From an uncultured Sutterella sp. (lineage in GTDB: Bacteria; Pseudomonadota; Gammaproteobacteria; Burkholderiales; Burkholderiaceae_F), in the NCBI GenBank assembly GCA_900770335.1, contig CAAGKD010000077.1, positions 1 to 16,946 of the forward strand: 16,946 bases of DNA, written 5' to 3'. The notes under the pieces were generated by a model. It saw only the letters and a program-made list of their open reading frames with translations, did not search any database and was not told the origin of the DNA. The translations under genes and the position numbers were made by a program. Of the stretch, positions 6,437 through 14,581 are shown piece after piece. The stretch's first letter is position 1; each line of letters starts with the position of its first letter.

Positions 6437-8155
6437 ATGCTCACCCAGCGTCCAACCCCCGCATTTCTCTCTCAGGAGGCCGCCCGCAGACTGCCGCGCT
6501 TCTCGCTCGGACTGCTCCTGGCGGCCTTCATTCTAAGCGGACTCTGGTCCCGGGATCTGTGGACGCTTCGGGACGCGATGACCTTCGGCATCGCCGAGTC
6601 GATGCTGAGCGAGGGCGGCGCCGCCTGGCTGCTGCCGATGGTGGACGGCGCCCCCGCGCCCTATTCGGGACCGATCTCGGGCTGGCTCGCGGCGCTCTTC
6701 ATGTCGCTCTTCTCCGGTCTCATGGGCGAGGTGAGCGCCTACCGGCTCACGAGCCTGCTCTGGTTCTCCGTCACGACCGCCGCGCTCTGGCAGGCCGCGT
6801 TCAAGCTCGCCCGCCGGCCCGAGGCGCAGCCCGTCGCCTTCGCGTTCGGCGGCGAGGCGAGCTCGGAGAGCTTCAGCCGCACGGTCGCCGACTGCGCGGC
6901 CTTGCTCTTCGTGGCCACCTTCGGCATCCTCGCCCGACAGCATGAGCCCATTCCGGGGACCGCGCTCCTCTCCTTCGCGTCGCTCAACCTCCTCGCGCTC
7001 ACCGTTTCGCTCAGGCGCCCCCTCGCGGGCGCGCTCTTGGCCGGCCTCGCCGCCGGGCTCGCCGCCGTGGCCTCCTCAGTCGCCGCGGGCCTCTGGCTTA
7101 TGTTCGCGAGCCTCGTCATCCACGCGTTCGCGCGCACCCTGCCCGGCGAGCGCGACCTGAAGCTGCTAGCCGTGCTCGGCGGGTTCCTTCTGCCCGCCGC
7201 GCTCTGGGCGGGCGCCGCGCTTGCGCTCCATCCCGCCGAGGCCCAGCCCTGGCTCAGGGCCTGGGCGGAGAATCAGGCCGCCCTCTTCGGAATCGGCCCC
7301 TCCGAAACGGTGCTCTGGCTCACGCGCACCTTCCTCTGGTACCTCTGCCCGGCCTGGCCGCTCGCGCTCTGGGGGCTCTTCAGCTGGCGCCGCCAGCTTG
7401 ACCGCACGCACATCCTCATTCCCGCGACGATCGTCGGCGCCTGCACCGCCGCAGGCCTCGCCACGCAGCCGTCCGGCGCCGAGCCCCTGCTTCTCGCCTC
7501 GATCCCGAGCGTCGCGCTCCTCGCGGCCTTCGGCCTCGTGACGCTCCGGCAGTCGCGCGAGAACCTCCTCGACTGGTTCGGCATCTCCGTCTCGAGCCTC
7601 GCCGCCCTCGCGCTCTGGCTCTACTGGTTCGCCGCGCTCCTCGGCGTCCCGCCCAAGATGGCTCATTCGATCCGGATGCTCGCCCCGGGGTTCGAGCCCG
7701 TCTTCGGTCCGGGCTTCGCGCTCTCCGTCGCCGCGCTCGTCCTCTGGTGCGTCTTCGTCGTCTGGCGCGTCACGCACCGCCCGGTCGTGATCTGGCGCGG
7801 CCCCTGGCTCTCCGCGGCCGGCATGACACTTTGCGTCGTCACCTTCCTCGGCCTCTGGCACTCGGCGATCGACATCAACCGCTCCTACCAGGAACCGGCC
7901 CGCGAGATCGCCGCCGAGGCGCGCCGCATCACGGGCGAGGACTCGCCCCTGATCGAGGGCGACCAGCTCTCGCTCGGCATCCGCGCGGCGCTCTCGCGCG
8001 GCGGCGTCAACCGCTTCACGCGCCCCGGCGAATCCGCCCGAGTCCGGCTCGTTCGCCTGCGCAACGACGCCGCGCCCGCCAATGCGCTCACCCGAGAGAT
8101 CTCCCGTCCGCACACGGACGAGTCCTTCTACCTCGTTCCCGGCCGCGCCCGCTGA
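6437..8155 (+). CDS. ArnT/PMT-like polytopic membrane glycosyltransferase
   Basis: This 572-residue inner-membrane protein has a cytoplasmic N-terminus, about ten to twelve hydrophobic segments (first at about 22-38), and a soluble, charged C-terminal part (about 470-572) facing the periplasm. The opening, RDLWTLRDAMTFGIAESMLSEG, fits the first periplasmic loop of the ArnT-type GT-C fold, where an Asp (here Asp46) is catalytic. Family members move a sugar from an undecaprenyl-phosphate carrier to lipid A or another envelope acceptor; the substrate here is unknown. The usual Y-x-EKPP stretch reads YSGPIS at 76-81. The start has AAGGA 7 bases ahead. MATE and radical SAM genes follow 25 and 91 bases apart. 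No arn sugar-synthesis genes are in the window, so aminoarabinose transfer should not be assumed. Confidence 0.78.
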   Translation: MLTQRPTPAFLSQEAARRLPRFSLGLLLAAFILSGLWSRDLWTLRDAMTFGIAESMLSEGGAAWLLPMVDGAPAPYSGPISGWLAALFMSLFSGLMGEVSAYRLTSLLWFSVTTAALWQAAFKLARRPEAQPVAFAFGGEASSESFSRTVADCAALLFVATFGILARQHEPIPGTALLSFASLNLLALTVSLRRPLAGALLAGLAAGLAAVASSVAAGLWLMFASLVIHAFARTLPGERDLKLLAVLGGFLLPAALWAGAALALHPAEAQPWLRAWAENQAALFGIGPSETVLWLTRTFLWYLCPAWPLALWGLFSWRRQLDRTHILIPATIVGACTAAGLATQPSGAEPLLLASIPSVALLAAFGLVTLRQSRENLLDWFGISVSSLAALALWLYWFAALLGVPPKMAHSIRMLAPGFEPVFGPGFALSVAALVLWCVFVVWRVTHRPVVIWRGPWLSAAGMTLCVVTFLGLWHSAIDINRSYQEPAREIAAEARRITGEDSPLIEGDQLSLGIRAALSRGGVNRFTRPGESARVRLVRLRNDAAPANALTREISRPHTDESFYLVPGRAR

Positions 8156-8180
8156 CGCGACGCCCGCCTTGCCAAAAGCC

Positions 8181-9602
8181 ATGTCGACCCAGAACCTTCC
8201 GCCCCCGGACATCTCGCTGCGCGCGCTCGTGAGGCTCGCCGGCCCTATCCTCGTCGCCAACATCGCCATCATCGGCAGCGGCACGATCGACACCGTGATG
8301 GGCGGCCAGCTCGGCAAGGAGCACCTTGCGGCGATCGCCCTCGGCATCTCCGCGACGATCTCGGTGCTGATGGGCCTCGTCGGCATCCTCCAGGGCCTTT
8401 CGCCCATCGCGGGCCACCACTACGGCGCGCGCCGTCCGCGCGAGATCGGCGTCGACCTCGGACAGAGCATGTGGCTCGTCCTCGCGTTCTCGCTCGCGGG
8501 CGTGCCGCTTCTCATGGCGACCGACTTCTGGATGGAGCTCGGCGGCGCCGAGGGCGAGGTCGCGCGCATGGCGAGCCAGTACATGTTCTGGACCGCCCTG
8601 GCGCTTCCGGGCTCCATGGCCGCGCGCACCTTCATCGCCGTCAACGCCGCCGTCTCGCGCCCGCGCGTGACGATGTGGGTCTCGCTCGGCATGCTCGCGC
8701 TCAAGGCGCCCCTCAACGCGATCTTCATGTACGGCCTCTTCGGACTGCCCGCCATGGGCGGCGGCGGCGCGGGGGTGTCCTTCTTCATCCTCACGTACCT
8801 CTCGCTCGCCGCGTTCTGGATCGTCTGGCGCCGCGACGCGCACTACCGCGAGATGCACGCCTCGCGGCTGGTGCTGCCGAGCCTCACGCGCCTCGCAGAG
8901 CTCCTCAAGGTGGGCGTGCCGATGGGCCTGTGCACGTTCTTCGAGGTCTCCTCCTTCACGCTGATGGCGATCTTCGTCTCGCGCCTCGGGCCGGCGACGA
9001 TGTCCGCCCATCAGATCGTCGCGAACCTGACGAGCATGTGCTACATGATGCCGCTCTCGCTCGGCATCGCCACGTCGGTGCTCGTCTCGCAGTCCCTCGG
9101 CGCGCGCTGGCCCTCGGTCGCGTACGCCTGCCTCAAGCGCACGCTTCGCCTCATGGCCGTTCTGGCGATCGCGGTGTCGGTGTGCCTCTTCCTTCTCAGA
9201 GGCGCCGTGGTGTGGCTCTACACGAGCGAGCCGCAGGTCCATGACCTCGCCGTCTCCGTGCTCATCTTCGGGTGCTTCTACTACTTCTTCGACTCGCTCC
9301 AGTCGGTCTCGAGCTTCGCGCTCCGAGGCTACCGCGTGACGACCGTTCCGATGATCATCTACGGCGTCATGCTCTGGGGCGTGGGACTGGGCCTGGGCCA
9401 TCACCTCGCCTTCTCGGGCGAATGGGCCGGCGGCCCCTGGGGCATCTACGGCTTCTGGGGCGCCACGTCGATCGGGCTCTTTCTCACGGGGCTCTCACTC
9501 GCGGCGATGGCGCTCTGGGTGGGTCGGAACACAGCCCGAGACGAGACCCACGCGCCCTCCGAGGTTGCTGCGGCGCTCGCCGCGGCCGAGGGCCGCTCGT
9601 GA
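8181..9602 (+). CDS. MATE family efflux transporter (NorM type)
   Basis: This is a cation-coupled multidrug and toxic-compound exporter of the inner membrane. It has 473 residues, the family length, with about twelve membrane segments in two similar halves. The first half opens with LVRLAGPILVANIAIIGSGTIDTVMGGQLG, where the family has its P-x-x-x-x-x-x-x...DT pattern, and continues with GLSPIAGHHYGA. The second opens with LLKVGVPMGLCTFFEVSSF and has SAHQIVANLTSMCYMMPLSLG. These are NorM-like. The start chosen is the ATG at 8181, which keeps 25 bases clear of the glycosyltransferase stop; no good Shine-Dalgarno is visible, and upstream in-frame codons overlap the previous gene. The substrate cannot be told. 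It is likely co-transcribed with the neighbouring plus-strand genes. Confidence 0.92.
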   Translation: MSTQNLPPPDISLRALVRLAGPILVANIAIIGSGTIDTVMGGQLGKEHLAAIALGISATISVLMGLVGILQGLSPIAGHHYGARRPREIGVDLGQSMWLVLAFSLAGVPLLMATDFWMELGGAEGEVARMASQYMFWTALALPGSMAARTFIAVNAAVSRPRVTMWVSLGMLALKAPLNAIFMYGLFGLPAMGGGGAGVSFFILTYLSLAAFWIVWRRDAHYREMHASRLVLPSLTRLAELLKVGVPMGLCTFFEVSSFTLMAIFVSRLGPATMSAHQIVANLTSMCYMMPLSLGIATSVLVSQSLGARWPSVAYACLKRTLRLMAVLAIAVSVCLFLLRGAVVWLYTSEPQVHDLAVSVLIFGCFYYFFDSLQSVSSFALRGYRVTTVPMIIYGVMLWGVGLGLGHHLAFSGEWAGGPWGIYGFWGATSIGLFLTGLSLAAMALWVGRNTARDETHAPSEVAAALAAAEGRS

Positions 9603-9608
9603 CTTCGC

Positions 9609-9639
9609 AGCACAGGCGCCGGCCCCCGGCGCCTGTGCT
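9609..9639. repeat. perfect 14-bp inverted repeat between MATE and radical SAM genes
   Basis: AGCACAGGCGCCGG, a 3-base centre CCC, then CCGGCGCCTGTGCT. It starts 7 bases past the MATE stop and ends 55 bases before the next start. There is no T run after it on either strand, so it is either a Rho-assisted/weak terminator, an mRNA-protecting hairpin or a binding site. Confidence 0.8.
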
Positions 9640-9693
9640 AACGTGGACCTCCCTTCCAGGATTCCTCAGGGCCGACCCCGCCCTTCGTCTCCG

Positions 9694-10470
9694 ATGTCCA
9701 CGATTCTCTTTCCGAGCCCCGTCTTCGGCCCCGTGCACTCGCGCCGCCTCGGCGTGTCGCTCGGCGTCAACCTTCTTCCCGCCGACGGGAAGATCTGCTC
9801 CTTCGACTGCATCTACTGCGAGTGCGGCCTCAACGCCTCGCATCGCCCGCATCTGCGCATGCCCGAGCGCGCGACCGTGCGCGCCGCGCTCGAGCGCAAG
9901 CTCGCCGAGATGGCCGCCTCCGGGGTGCTTCCCGACACGATCACCTTCGCGGGCAACGGCGAGCCCACGGGACACCCGGAGTTCGCTCAGATCATCGACG
10001 ACGTGATCGTCCTGCGCCGCCGGTTCTGCCCCAAGGCGAAGATCAGCGTCCTCACGAACGCGACGCACATCCTCAAGCCCCACGTCTATGAGGCGCTCCT
10101 GCTCGTCGACAATCCCCTCCTCAAGCTCGACACGGTCGACCCGGACTACATCCGTCGCGTCGACCGTCCTCAATCGGCCTACGACCTGCCGCGCCTCGTC
10201 GAGCGGATGCGCGCGTTCGGGAGCCGCTGCCTCATCCAGACGATGTTCATGAAGGGCGAGTGGCAGGGCGAGTCGGTCGACAACACGGGCGAGCGCTACG
10301 TCGCCCCGTGGCTCGATACCGTGCGCTCGATCGGCCCGAAGCTCGTCACGATCTACACGATCGACCGCGAGACGCCCGACAAGGCGCTCCAGAAGGCGAC
10401 GCACGAGGAGCTCGACGCGATCGCCGCGCGCGTGCGCGCCGCCGGGCTCGAGTGCACCGTGAGCTACTGA
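9694..10470 (+). CDS. radical SAM protein with CxxxCxxC cluster
   Basis: This 258-residue iron-sulfur enzyme would cleave S-adenosylmethionine to make a 5'-deoxyadenosyl radical; the substrate is not known. The cluster cysteines are Cys35, Cys39 and Cys42 in CSFDCIYC, preceded by FGPVHSRRLGVSLGVNLLP and followed by ECG. This is the signature of the COG0731-type group (relatives of wybutosine-type and other uncharacterised radical SAM proteins). TFAGNGEPTGHPEF at about 87-100 matches the SAM-binding GEP motif, and VLTNAT follows. The start at 9694 leaves the usual short lead before FGPV; no clear Shine-Dalgarno is seen. It is the last gene of the plus-strand series and ends before a bidirectional terminator. 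Family call secure, function open. Confidence 0.9.
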   Translation: MSTILFPSPVFGPVHSRRLGVSLGVNLLPADGKICSFDCIYCECGLNASHRPHLRMPERATVRAALERKLAEMAASGVLPDTITFAGNGEPTGHPEFAQIIDDVIVLRRRFCPKAKISVLTNATHILKPHVYEALLLVDNPLLKLDTVDPDYIRRVDRPQSAYDLPRLVERMRAFGSRCLIQTMFMKGEWQGESVDNTGERYVAPWLDTVRSIGPKLVTIYTIDRETPDKALQKATHEELDAIAARVRAAGLECTVSY

Positions 10471-10495
10471 GCGGACTGCTCCCGCCCGAAAATGG

Positions 10496-10539
10496 AAAGC
10501 CTCCCGAAGGCGCCTGATGCGCCGGGAGGCTTTTATTTT
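10496..10539 (+). terminator. bidirectional terminator between radical SAM gene and htpX
   Basis: AAAGCCTCCCG pairs with CGGGAGGCTTT around an inner GCGC/GCGC stem, followed by TTTTATTTT on the plus strand. Read on the minus strand the same hairpin is followed by TTTCCATTTT, so it can also end htpX transcripts. Confidence 0.92.
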
Positions 10540-10580
10540 GTCCGCAGGGGACCGGGCTCAGATCCGGCGCACCCCCGGCA

Positions 10581-11486
10581 TCACTGCGCGTTCGTGTAGC
10601 GGCGGTCGCGCAGGGCGGCGATGCGGTCCTCGATCGAGGGATGGGTGGCGAAGAGCGATCCGATTCCGCCCGAGATGCCGAAGCCCTTCACGCTCCCCGG
10701 GAGCTCGTTCGGGGCGATGCCGCCGAGACGCTGCAGGGCGCTGATCATCGGAGCGGTCGAGCCCATGATGTCCGCGGCGCCCGCGTCGGCGTGGTACTCG
10801 CGATAGCGGCTGAAGGCCGCGACGACCATCGAGGCGAGGAAGCCGAGGCAGATGTCGAGGACGAGCGTCGTGACGTAGTAGCCCACGCCCGGGCCCTCCT
10901 CCTCGTTGCGCAGGATCTGGCGGTCGACGACCCAGCCGATCACGCGCGAGAAGAAGGTGACGAAGGTGTTCATCACGCCCTGCAGGAGCGTCATCGTGAC
11001 CATGTCGCCGTTCTTGACGTGGCTGAGCTCGTGGCCGAGGACGGCCTCGACCTCCTCGCGGTTCATGAGCTGAAGCAGGCCCGTCGACACCGCGACGAGC
11101 GAGCTCGAGCGCGAGGCGCCGGTCGCGAAGGCGTTGGGCTCGCCCTCGTAGATGCCGACCTCGGGCATCGGCAGGCCGGCCTTGCGCGACTCGCTGCGGA
11201 TGACGTCGACGAGGTACTGCTCGAGGGCGTTCTTCGGATGGTCGACGTCAACCATCGTGAGGCCCATCGAGGTCTTGGCGATGGTCTTGGACATCAGGAG
11301 CGAGATGCCCGAGCCCATGAAGCCCACGATCATCGAGAAGACGAAGAGGGCTCCCAGGTTGAGCGAGCTCCCGCTCATCGTTCCGAAGTTGACGCCGAAC
11401 ACCATCTGCACCACCGTGAGCACGATGGAGAGCATCACGAAGATCGCAAGGTTCGCAAGAATGAGCAGACCGATGCGCTTGAACAT
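10581..11486 (-). CDS. htpX: membrane zinc protease HtpX
   Basis: This is an inner-membrane metalloprotease (M48 family) that degrades misfolded membrane proteins together with FtsH. It has 301 residues. Two hydrophobic segments lie at 5-28 and 45-65. The zinc site is HELSH at 152-156, with Glu153 catalytic and Glu230 (in SRYREYHAD) the third ligand. Two more hydrophobic stretches lie between about 168 and 225, and the typical end ATHPSIEDRIAAL follows. The start is the ATG at 11486, with AAGGA about 10 bases ahead, giving the family N-terminus MFKRIGLLILANLA. It lies downstream of lapB but after the lapB terminator, so it probably has its own promoter: a TACAAT at 11588-11583 (minus strand) could be the -10, and CTCGAA nearby faintly recalls a heat-shock -35, but neither is convincing. 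Confidence 0.96.
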   Translation of the reverse strand: MFKRIGLLILANLAIFVMLSIVLTVVQMVFGVNFGTMSGSSLNLGALFVFSMIVGFMGSGISLLMSKTIAKTSMGLTMVDVDHPKNALEQYLVDVIRSESRKAGLPMPEVGIYEGEPNAFATGASRSSSLVAVSTGLLQLMNREEVEAVLGHELSHVKNGDMVTMTLLQGVMNTFVTFFSRVIGWVVDRQILRNEEEGPGVGYYVTTLVLDICLGFLASMVVAAFSRYREYHADAGAADIMGSTAPMISALQRLGGIAPNELPGSVKGFGISGGIGSLFATHPSIEDRIAALRDRRYTNAQ

Positions 11487-11635
11487 GGCTTTGTTTTCCT
11501 TTTTTTTCGCAAAATGCGCGGCCTTTGCCGCGGCAGGCCCTCGGGGGTTGAAGTCCGGGCCCACCTCGCCGCGATGAATCCAATTGTACGGAGCGCCTGA
11601 AAGCGCGCAGTTTCGAGGCCCCGCTCGTTTGTAAC

Positions 11636-11670
11636 AAAAGGGCGGGATGCCCGTGGAAAGCCCCGCCCTT
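11636..11670 (-). terminator. intrinsic terminator of lapB
   Basis: On the minus strand AAGGGCGGG pairs with CCCGCCCTT (arms at 11670-11662 and 11646-11638), and the T run TTTTGTT follows. It lies 22 bases past the lapB stop and separates lapB from htpX. Confidence 0.86.
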
Positions 11671-11692
11671 CGTCGATTCCCTTCAAAAGAAG

Positions 11693-12859
11693 TCAGCCGC
11701 GCTTCTTGTCCTCGATCCGGCGCGGCGAGTAGCTGTCCCAGGCGCCGCAGCCCAGGCAGTGCCAGGCGAAACCCGAGGCGAGGAAGCCGCACTTGCGGCA
11801 CTGGTAGCGCGACCAGCGGCGGGCGTTCTGGCCGAGCAGGCCCGCGACGCGCTTGGTCATCGGATCCTCGGGGCTCCCCTTGAGGCGCATCTGCATCATG
11901 GCGTTGTAGGCCGAGAGGCTCGGATGGTCCTCGAGGAACCTCCGGGCGAGGAGCTCGGCCTCCGCCACGCCCTGCCAGGCGGCGATGCGCGAGAGCGAGG
12001 CCTCGAGAACGTCGGCCGTTGCGATGCGCGACGTGACGTCAAGCAGGAGCGCCGTGGCGCCCGCCTGATCGCCCTGAGCGGCCATCGCGTCGGCGAGCGG
12101 CCCCACGACGAGCGCCGCATAGTCGGGGGTTTTCTCAATCACGGTCTTCCACCAGCGGATCGCCTCCGGGGCGGCGCCCTCGGCCGCGGCGACACGCGCG
12201 AGCGTCATCGGCACGCGGGGCGTCGCGTCGACGTACTTGAGAAGGGGCTCGACGAGAAGCCGCGCCTCCTCGACGTTCTTGCGCCGCATCGCGAGCTCGA
12301 TCCGCTCGCAGTAGAAGTGCGCGATCTCGCCGGCGTGGCTCTCGCCCGCCTGGGTCTCGAGAAGGCGCGCGGTCTCGGTGGCCGCGGCCCATTCATGCTC
12401 GATGACGTAAATGTGAAGGAGCTCCCTCAGCGCATGGAGATGCTCGGAGGGCACGCCCGCGAGCTTGCGGTACGCGGCCTCGGCGCGGTCGAAGAACCCC
12501 GCGCAGAGGAAGTCCCGCGCGAGCTCCTTGAGAGCCCGGGCGCGCTCCTCGTCCGGAAGGTCCGCGCGGTTGTAGAGGTGCCTGTGCAGGCGCACCGCGC
12601 GCTCGAAGTCGCCGCGGCTTCGCAGAAGATTGCCCAGCGCCCGCTCGAGCTCCGTGAGCTCGGGATCGATCCGGACGACCTCGACGAAGGCGTCGATCGC
12701 CTTGTCGGGCGAATCGTCAAGCAGGAGCGCGAGGCCCCGCGAGCAGACCTCCGGCACCTTCGCGGACTCGCCGCGCTGCCTCTGGTCCCAGCCCCGGCAC
12801 CACCAGCCGGCGAAGAAGAGGATCGGAACGAAGAGCAGGTACCAGTAGTCGAATTCCAT
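11693..12859 (-). CDS. lapB: LPS assembly protein B (TPR and rubredoxin-like zinc protein)
   Basis: LapB (formerly YciM) is an inner-membrane regulator that helps FtsH degrade LpxC and so limits lipopolysaccharide synthesis. It has 388 residues, the family length. In order it has one N-terminal membrane anchor (about 5-21), a series of TPR helices from about 37 to 330, and a C-terminal rubredoxin-like zinc knuckle with Cys354, Cys357, Cys368 and Cys371 (CRKC and CLGC). The start is the ATG at 12859; it gives the family start MEFDYWYLLF. The Shine-Dalgarno is weak. A TAAAAT at 12926-12921 (minus strand) is a possible -10 box. The usual upstream partner lapA is absent here: a porin gene lies upstream, separated by a terminator. 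Confidence 0.95.
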   Translation of the reverse strand: MEFDYWYLLFVPILFFAGWWCRGWDQRQRGESAKVPEVCSRGLALLLDDSPDKAIDAFVEVVRIDPELTELERALGNLLRSRGDFERAVRLHRHLYNRADLPDEERARALKELARDFLCAGFFDRAEAAYRKLAGVPSEHLHALRELLHIYVIEHEWAAATETARLLETQAGESHAGEIAHFYCERIELAMRRKNVEEARLLVEPLLKYVDATPRVPMTLARVAAAEGAAPEAIRWWKTVIEKTPDYAALVVGPLADAMAAQGDQAGATALLLDVTSRIATADVLEASLSRIAAWQGVAEAELLARRFLEDHPSLSAYNAMMQMRLKGSPEDPMTKRVAGLLGQNARRWSRYQCRKCGFLASGFAWHCLGCGAWDSYSPRRIEDKKRG

Positions 12860-12966
12860 GGCGGGACTTATCCGTGGAGCTCCCCGCGAAAAGGATGCGG
12901 GAAGGAAGTGAAGCTTCGGGATTTTACTTCGAGCGGCCCGCAGGCCGCCCGGAAAGGAATTCCGAC

Positions 12967-13006
12967 GAAAACGGCGCGCCTCCCTTTCGTGGAGAGGCGC
13001 GCCGTT
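12967..13006 (-). terminator. intrinsic terminator of the porin gene
   Basis: A 13-bp perfect stem (AACGGCGCGCCTC / GAGGCGCGCCGTT, plus-strand arms 12970-12982 and 12994-13006) is followed on the minus strand by TTTTCGTC. It lies about 60 bases past the porin stop. Confidence 0.88.
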
Positions 13007-13066
13007 CGTGCGTTCAGTGGCGCCGGTCAGGCCGGCGTCAGATCAGAGTCCCGGAGGGACGATTGA

Positions 13067-14200
13067 TCAGAACGTGTGGGTGAGGCCGAGGTAGAGGTTG
13101 CCGATCTTCGCCTTGGCGTCATCGTCTCCCTTCTTATAGGCATCAGCCTTGGCCTCGCCGTAGCCGCCGCCGACGTAGAGCGTCGTGCGGGTGCTGAGCG
13201 GATAGCAGTAGCGGGCGGCAAGAGCGTAGTAGGAGCCGTCGCGGTCCTCGGCGGAGTCTTCGGCCTCGGCCGTCGCGTCAACGTAGTAGGCGCCGACCGT
13301 CAGCTCGCCGGCGGCGACCGGGACGATCGTGCCGAGGTGCAGGCCGTAGCCCTTCACGCCCTTCTTCGAGAAGGCATCCATGTAATCGAAGTCATCCACG
13401 CCGAAGGCGCTGTTAGCGCCCTTGAAGTACTGTCCCTCAGCGAAGAGCTTCGCAACGCCGAAGTCATAGTTGCCGCCGACGAAGACCATGTGATGGTCAT
13501 CCTTGTCCTTGAAGGTCTTGCGCTCGAGCGTCGAGTACTTCGTGAGCTCGTACCCGATGGCAAACTGGGCGGGGCCGTATTCGCCAGTAAGGCCGACAGA
13601 GGCGTAACGCTCGGCGGTGGAACGACCTTCGTCACCCTGACCATCCTTGCTGTTCGTCTTGAAGGAGTACTGGGCAACAGCCTGCAGGCCCGCGATGCGC
13701 GGCGTGGCGTAGGTCACCATGTTGTCATTGCGGCTGCTCCCGTCAAAGCCCCAGACGGCGTTGTCGCCGCCGTCGAAGGCGTCGACGTAGCCGAGGAGGT
13801 CATACGTGCCGCAGGAGGAGCCGATGCCGCCCATGCGGCCGAAGGCGAGCTCGCCGAACGGACCGTAGACCGTGAGGGCAGCCTCGCGGCCGAAGAGGCG
13901 GCCGCCCTGGCCGAGCGTGCCGTCATCGGTGCTGACGGCGTTCTCAAGCTTGAAGCCGACGCTCCAGCCGTTGCCGAGGTCTTCCTTGCCCTTGAGGCCG
14001 AAGCGGCTGTCGGCGTTGATGCCGGAGGCCATCTCGAACGTGTTTTCGCCGTCCTTCGCCTTGAGGCCATCATGGCCCTTGATGTCGGAGTAGGTGTAGG
14101 AGAAAGCTTGGTCAACAACGCCGTAGAGCGTCACGTCCGCAGCGGCGGCGGAACCGGCAAACGCGCCGAGAACGGCGAGCGCAGCGAGAGTCTTCTTCAT
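13067..14200 (-). CDS. outer-membrane porin (gram-negative porin family)
   Basis: This is a trimeric 16-strand beta-barrel channel for small solutes in the outer membrane. It has 377 residues. A signal peptide covers 1-21 (MKKTLAALAVLGAFAGSAAA, cleavage before ADVTLYG). ADVTLYGVVDQAF is the standard opening of the betaproteobacterial porins; SRFGLKGKEDLGNGWSVGFKLENA and FGREAALTVYGPFGELAFGRMGG follow in the family order. The last residues, GLTHTF, end in the Phe needed for BAM recognition. Acidic surface loops are rich in Asp and Lys. Two cysteines (in GSSCGTYD and ARYCYPL) are unusual for this group. It is monocistronic, with its own terminator, between ihfB and lapB. Solute preference cannot be told. 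Confidence 0.94.
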   Translation of the reverse strand: MKKTLAALAVLGAFAGSAAAADVTLYGVVDQAFSYTYSDIKGHDGLKAKDGENTFEMASGINADSRFGLKGKEDLGNGWSVGFKLENAVSTDDGTLGQGGRLFGREAALTVYGPFGELAFGRMGGIGSSCGTYDLLGYVDAFDGGDNAVWGFDGSSRNDNMVTYATPRIAGLQAVAQYSFKTNSKDGQGDEGRSTAERYASVGLTGEYGPAQFAIGYELTKYSTLERKTFKDKDDHHMVFVGGNYDFGVAKLFAEGQYFKGANSAFGVDDFDYMDAFSKKGVKGYGLHLGTIVPVAAGELTVGAYYVDATAEAEDSAEDRDGSYYALAARYCYPLSTRTTLYVGGGYGEAKADAYKKGDDDAKAKIGNLYLGLTHTF

Positions 14201-14530
14201 TTCAGAAATCCCATTTCAAAATTGTCCCGCCGAGCCGCATTGCACCGGCCGGTCAGGAAAAGATGCCAGGCGCCGCAGTGCGGTTCGCCTGAAAGTCGGA
14301 AGGACGCGCCGAGAGAGCCTTTTGCACAGACTCGCACGGACGTCAAACAACTCCGATGCATCATAGGGGCTCGCGCAAGACCTGCAGGCGCCTCCACGCG
14401 CAAGGAGAACGTTTTCTCATTCTCATCAATGAGTTGCCGCGAAAACGACCTGTGTATTCTGCGCAACAAACCCGCGCACTGGGTTGACGATTCGCCTGAA
14501 TGCGCTGGGTTTTCAGGCTCCCGGCATGCG

Positions 14531-14568
14531 AAAAGGCCGCGGCCCCATCGCAATGGGATCGCGGCCTT
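14531..14568 (-). terminator. intrinsic terminator of ihfB (end of rpsA-ihfB)
   Basis: AAGGCCGCG pairs with CGCGGCCTT (14533-14541 and 14560-14568), with an inner CCCAT/ATGGG stem. On the minus strand it is followed by TTTTCG. It lies about 65 bases past the ihfB stop. Confidence 0.87.
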
Positions 14569-14581
14569 CAGTGGCCGAACC

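Noticed and set aside
7166..9404. Long minus-strand open frames opposite the glycosyltransferase and MATE genes
   Set aside because: They are low-complexity Arg/Glu/Ala/His strings lying exactly antisense to membrane proteins with clear hydrophobic patterning; antisense shadows.
6437..10470. A peptide natural-product (RiPP) cluster
   Set aside because: The radical SAM protein is of the short CSFDCIYC group without a SPASM-type extra cysteine domain, and no precursor-like small gene or leader-binding domain is present.
11487..11801. Upstream start for HtpX
   Set aside because: The extension would overlap lapB and cross the lapB terminator; AAGGA and the family N-terminus fix the start at 11486.
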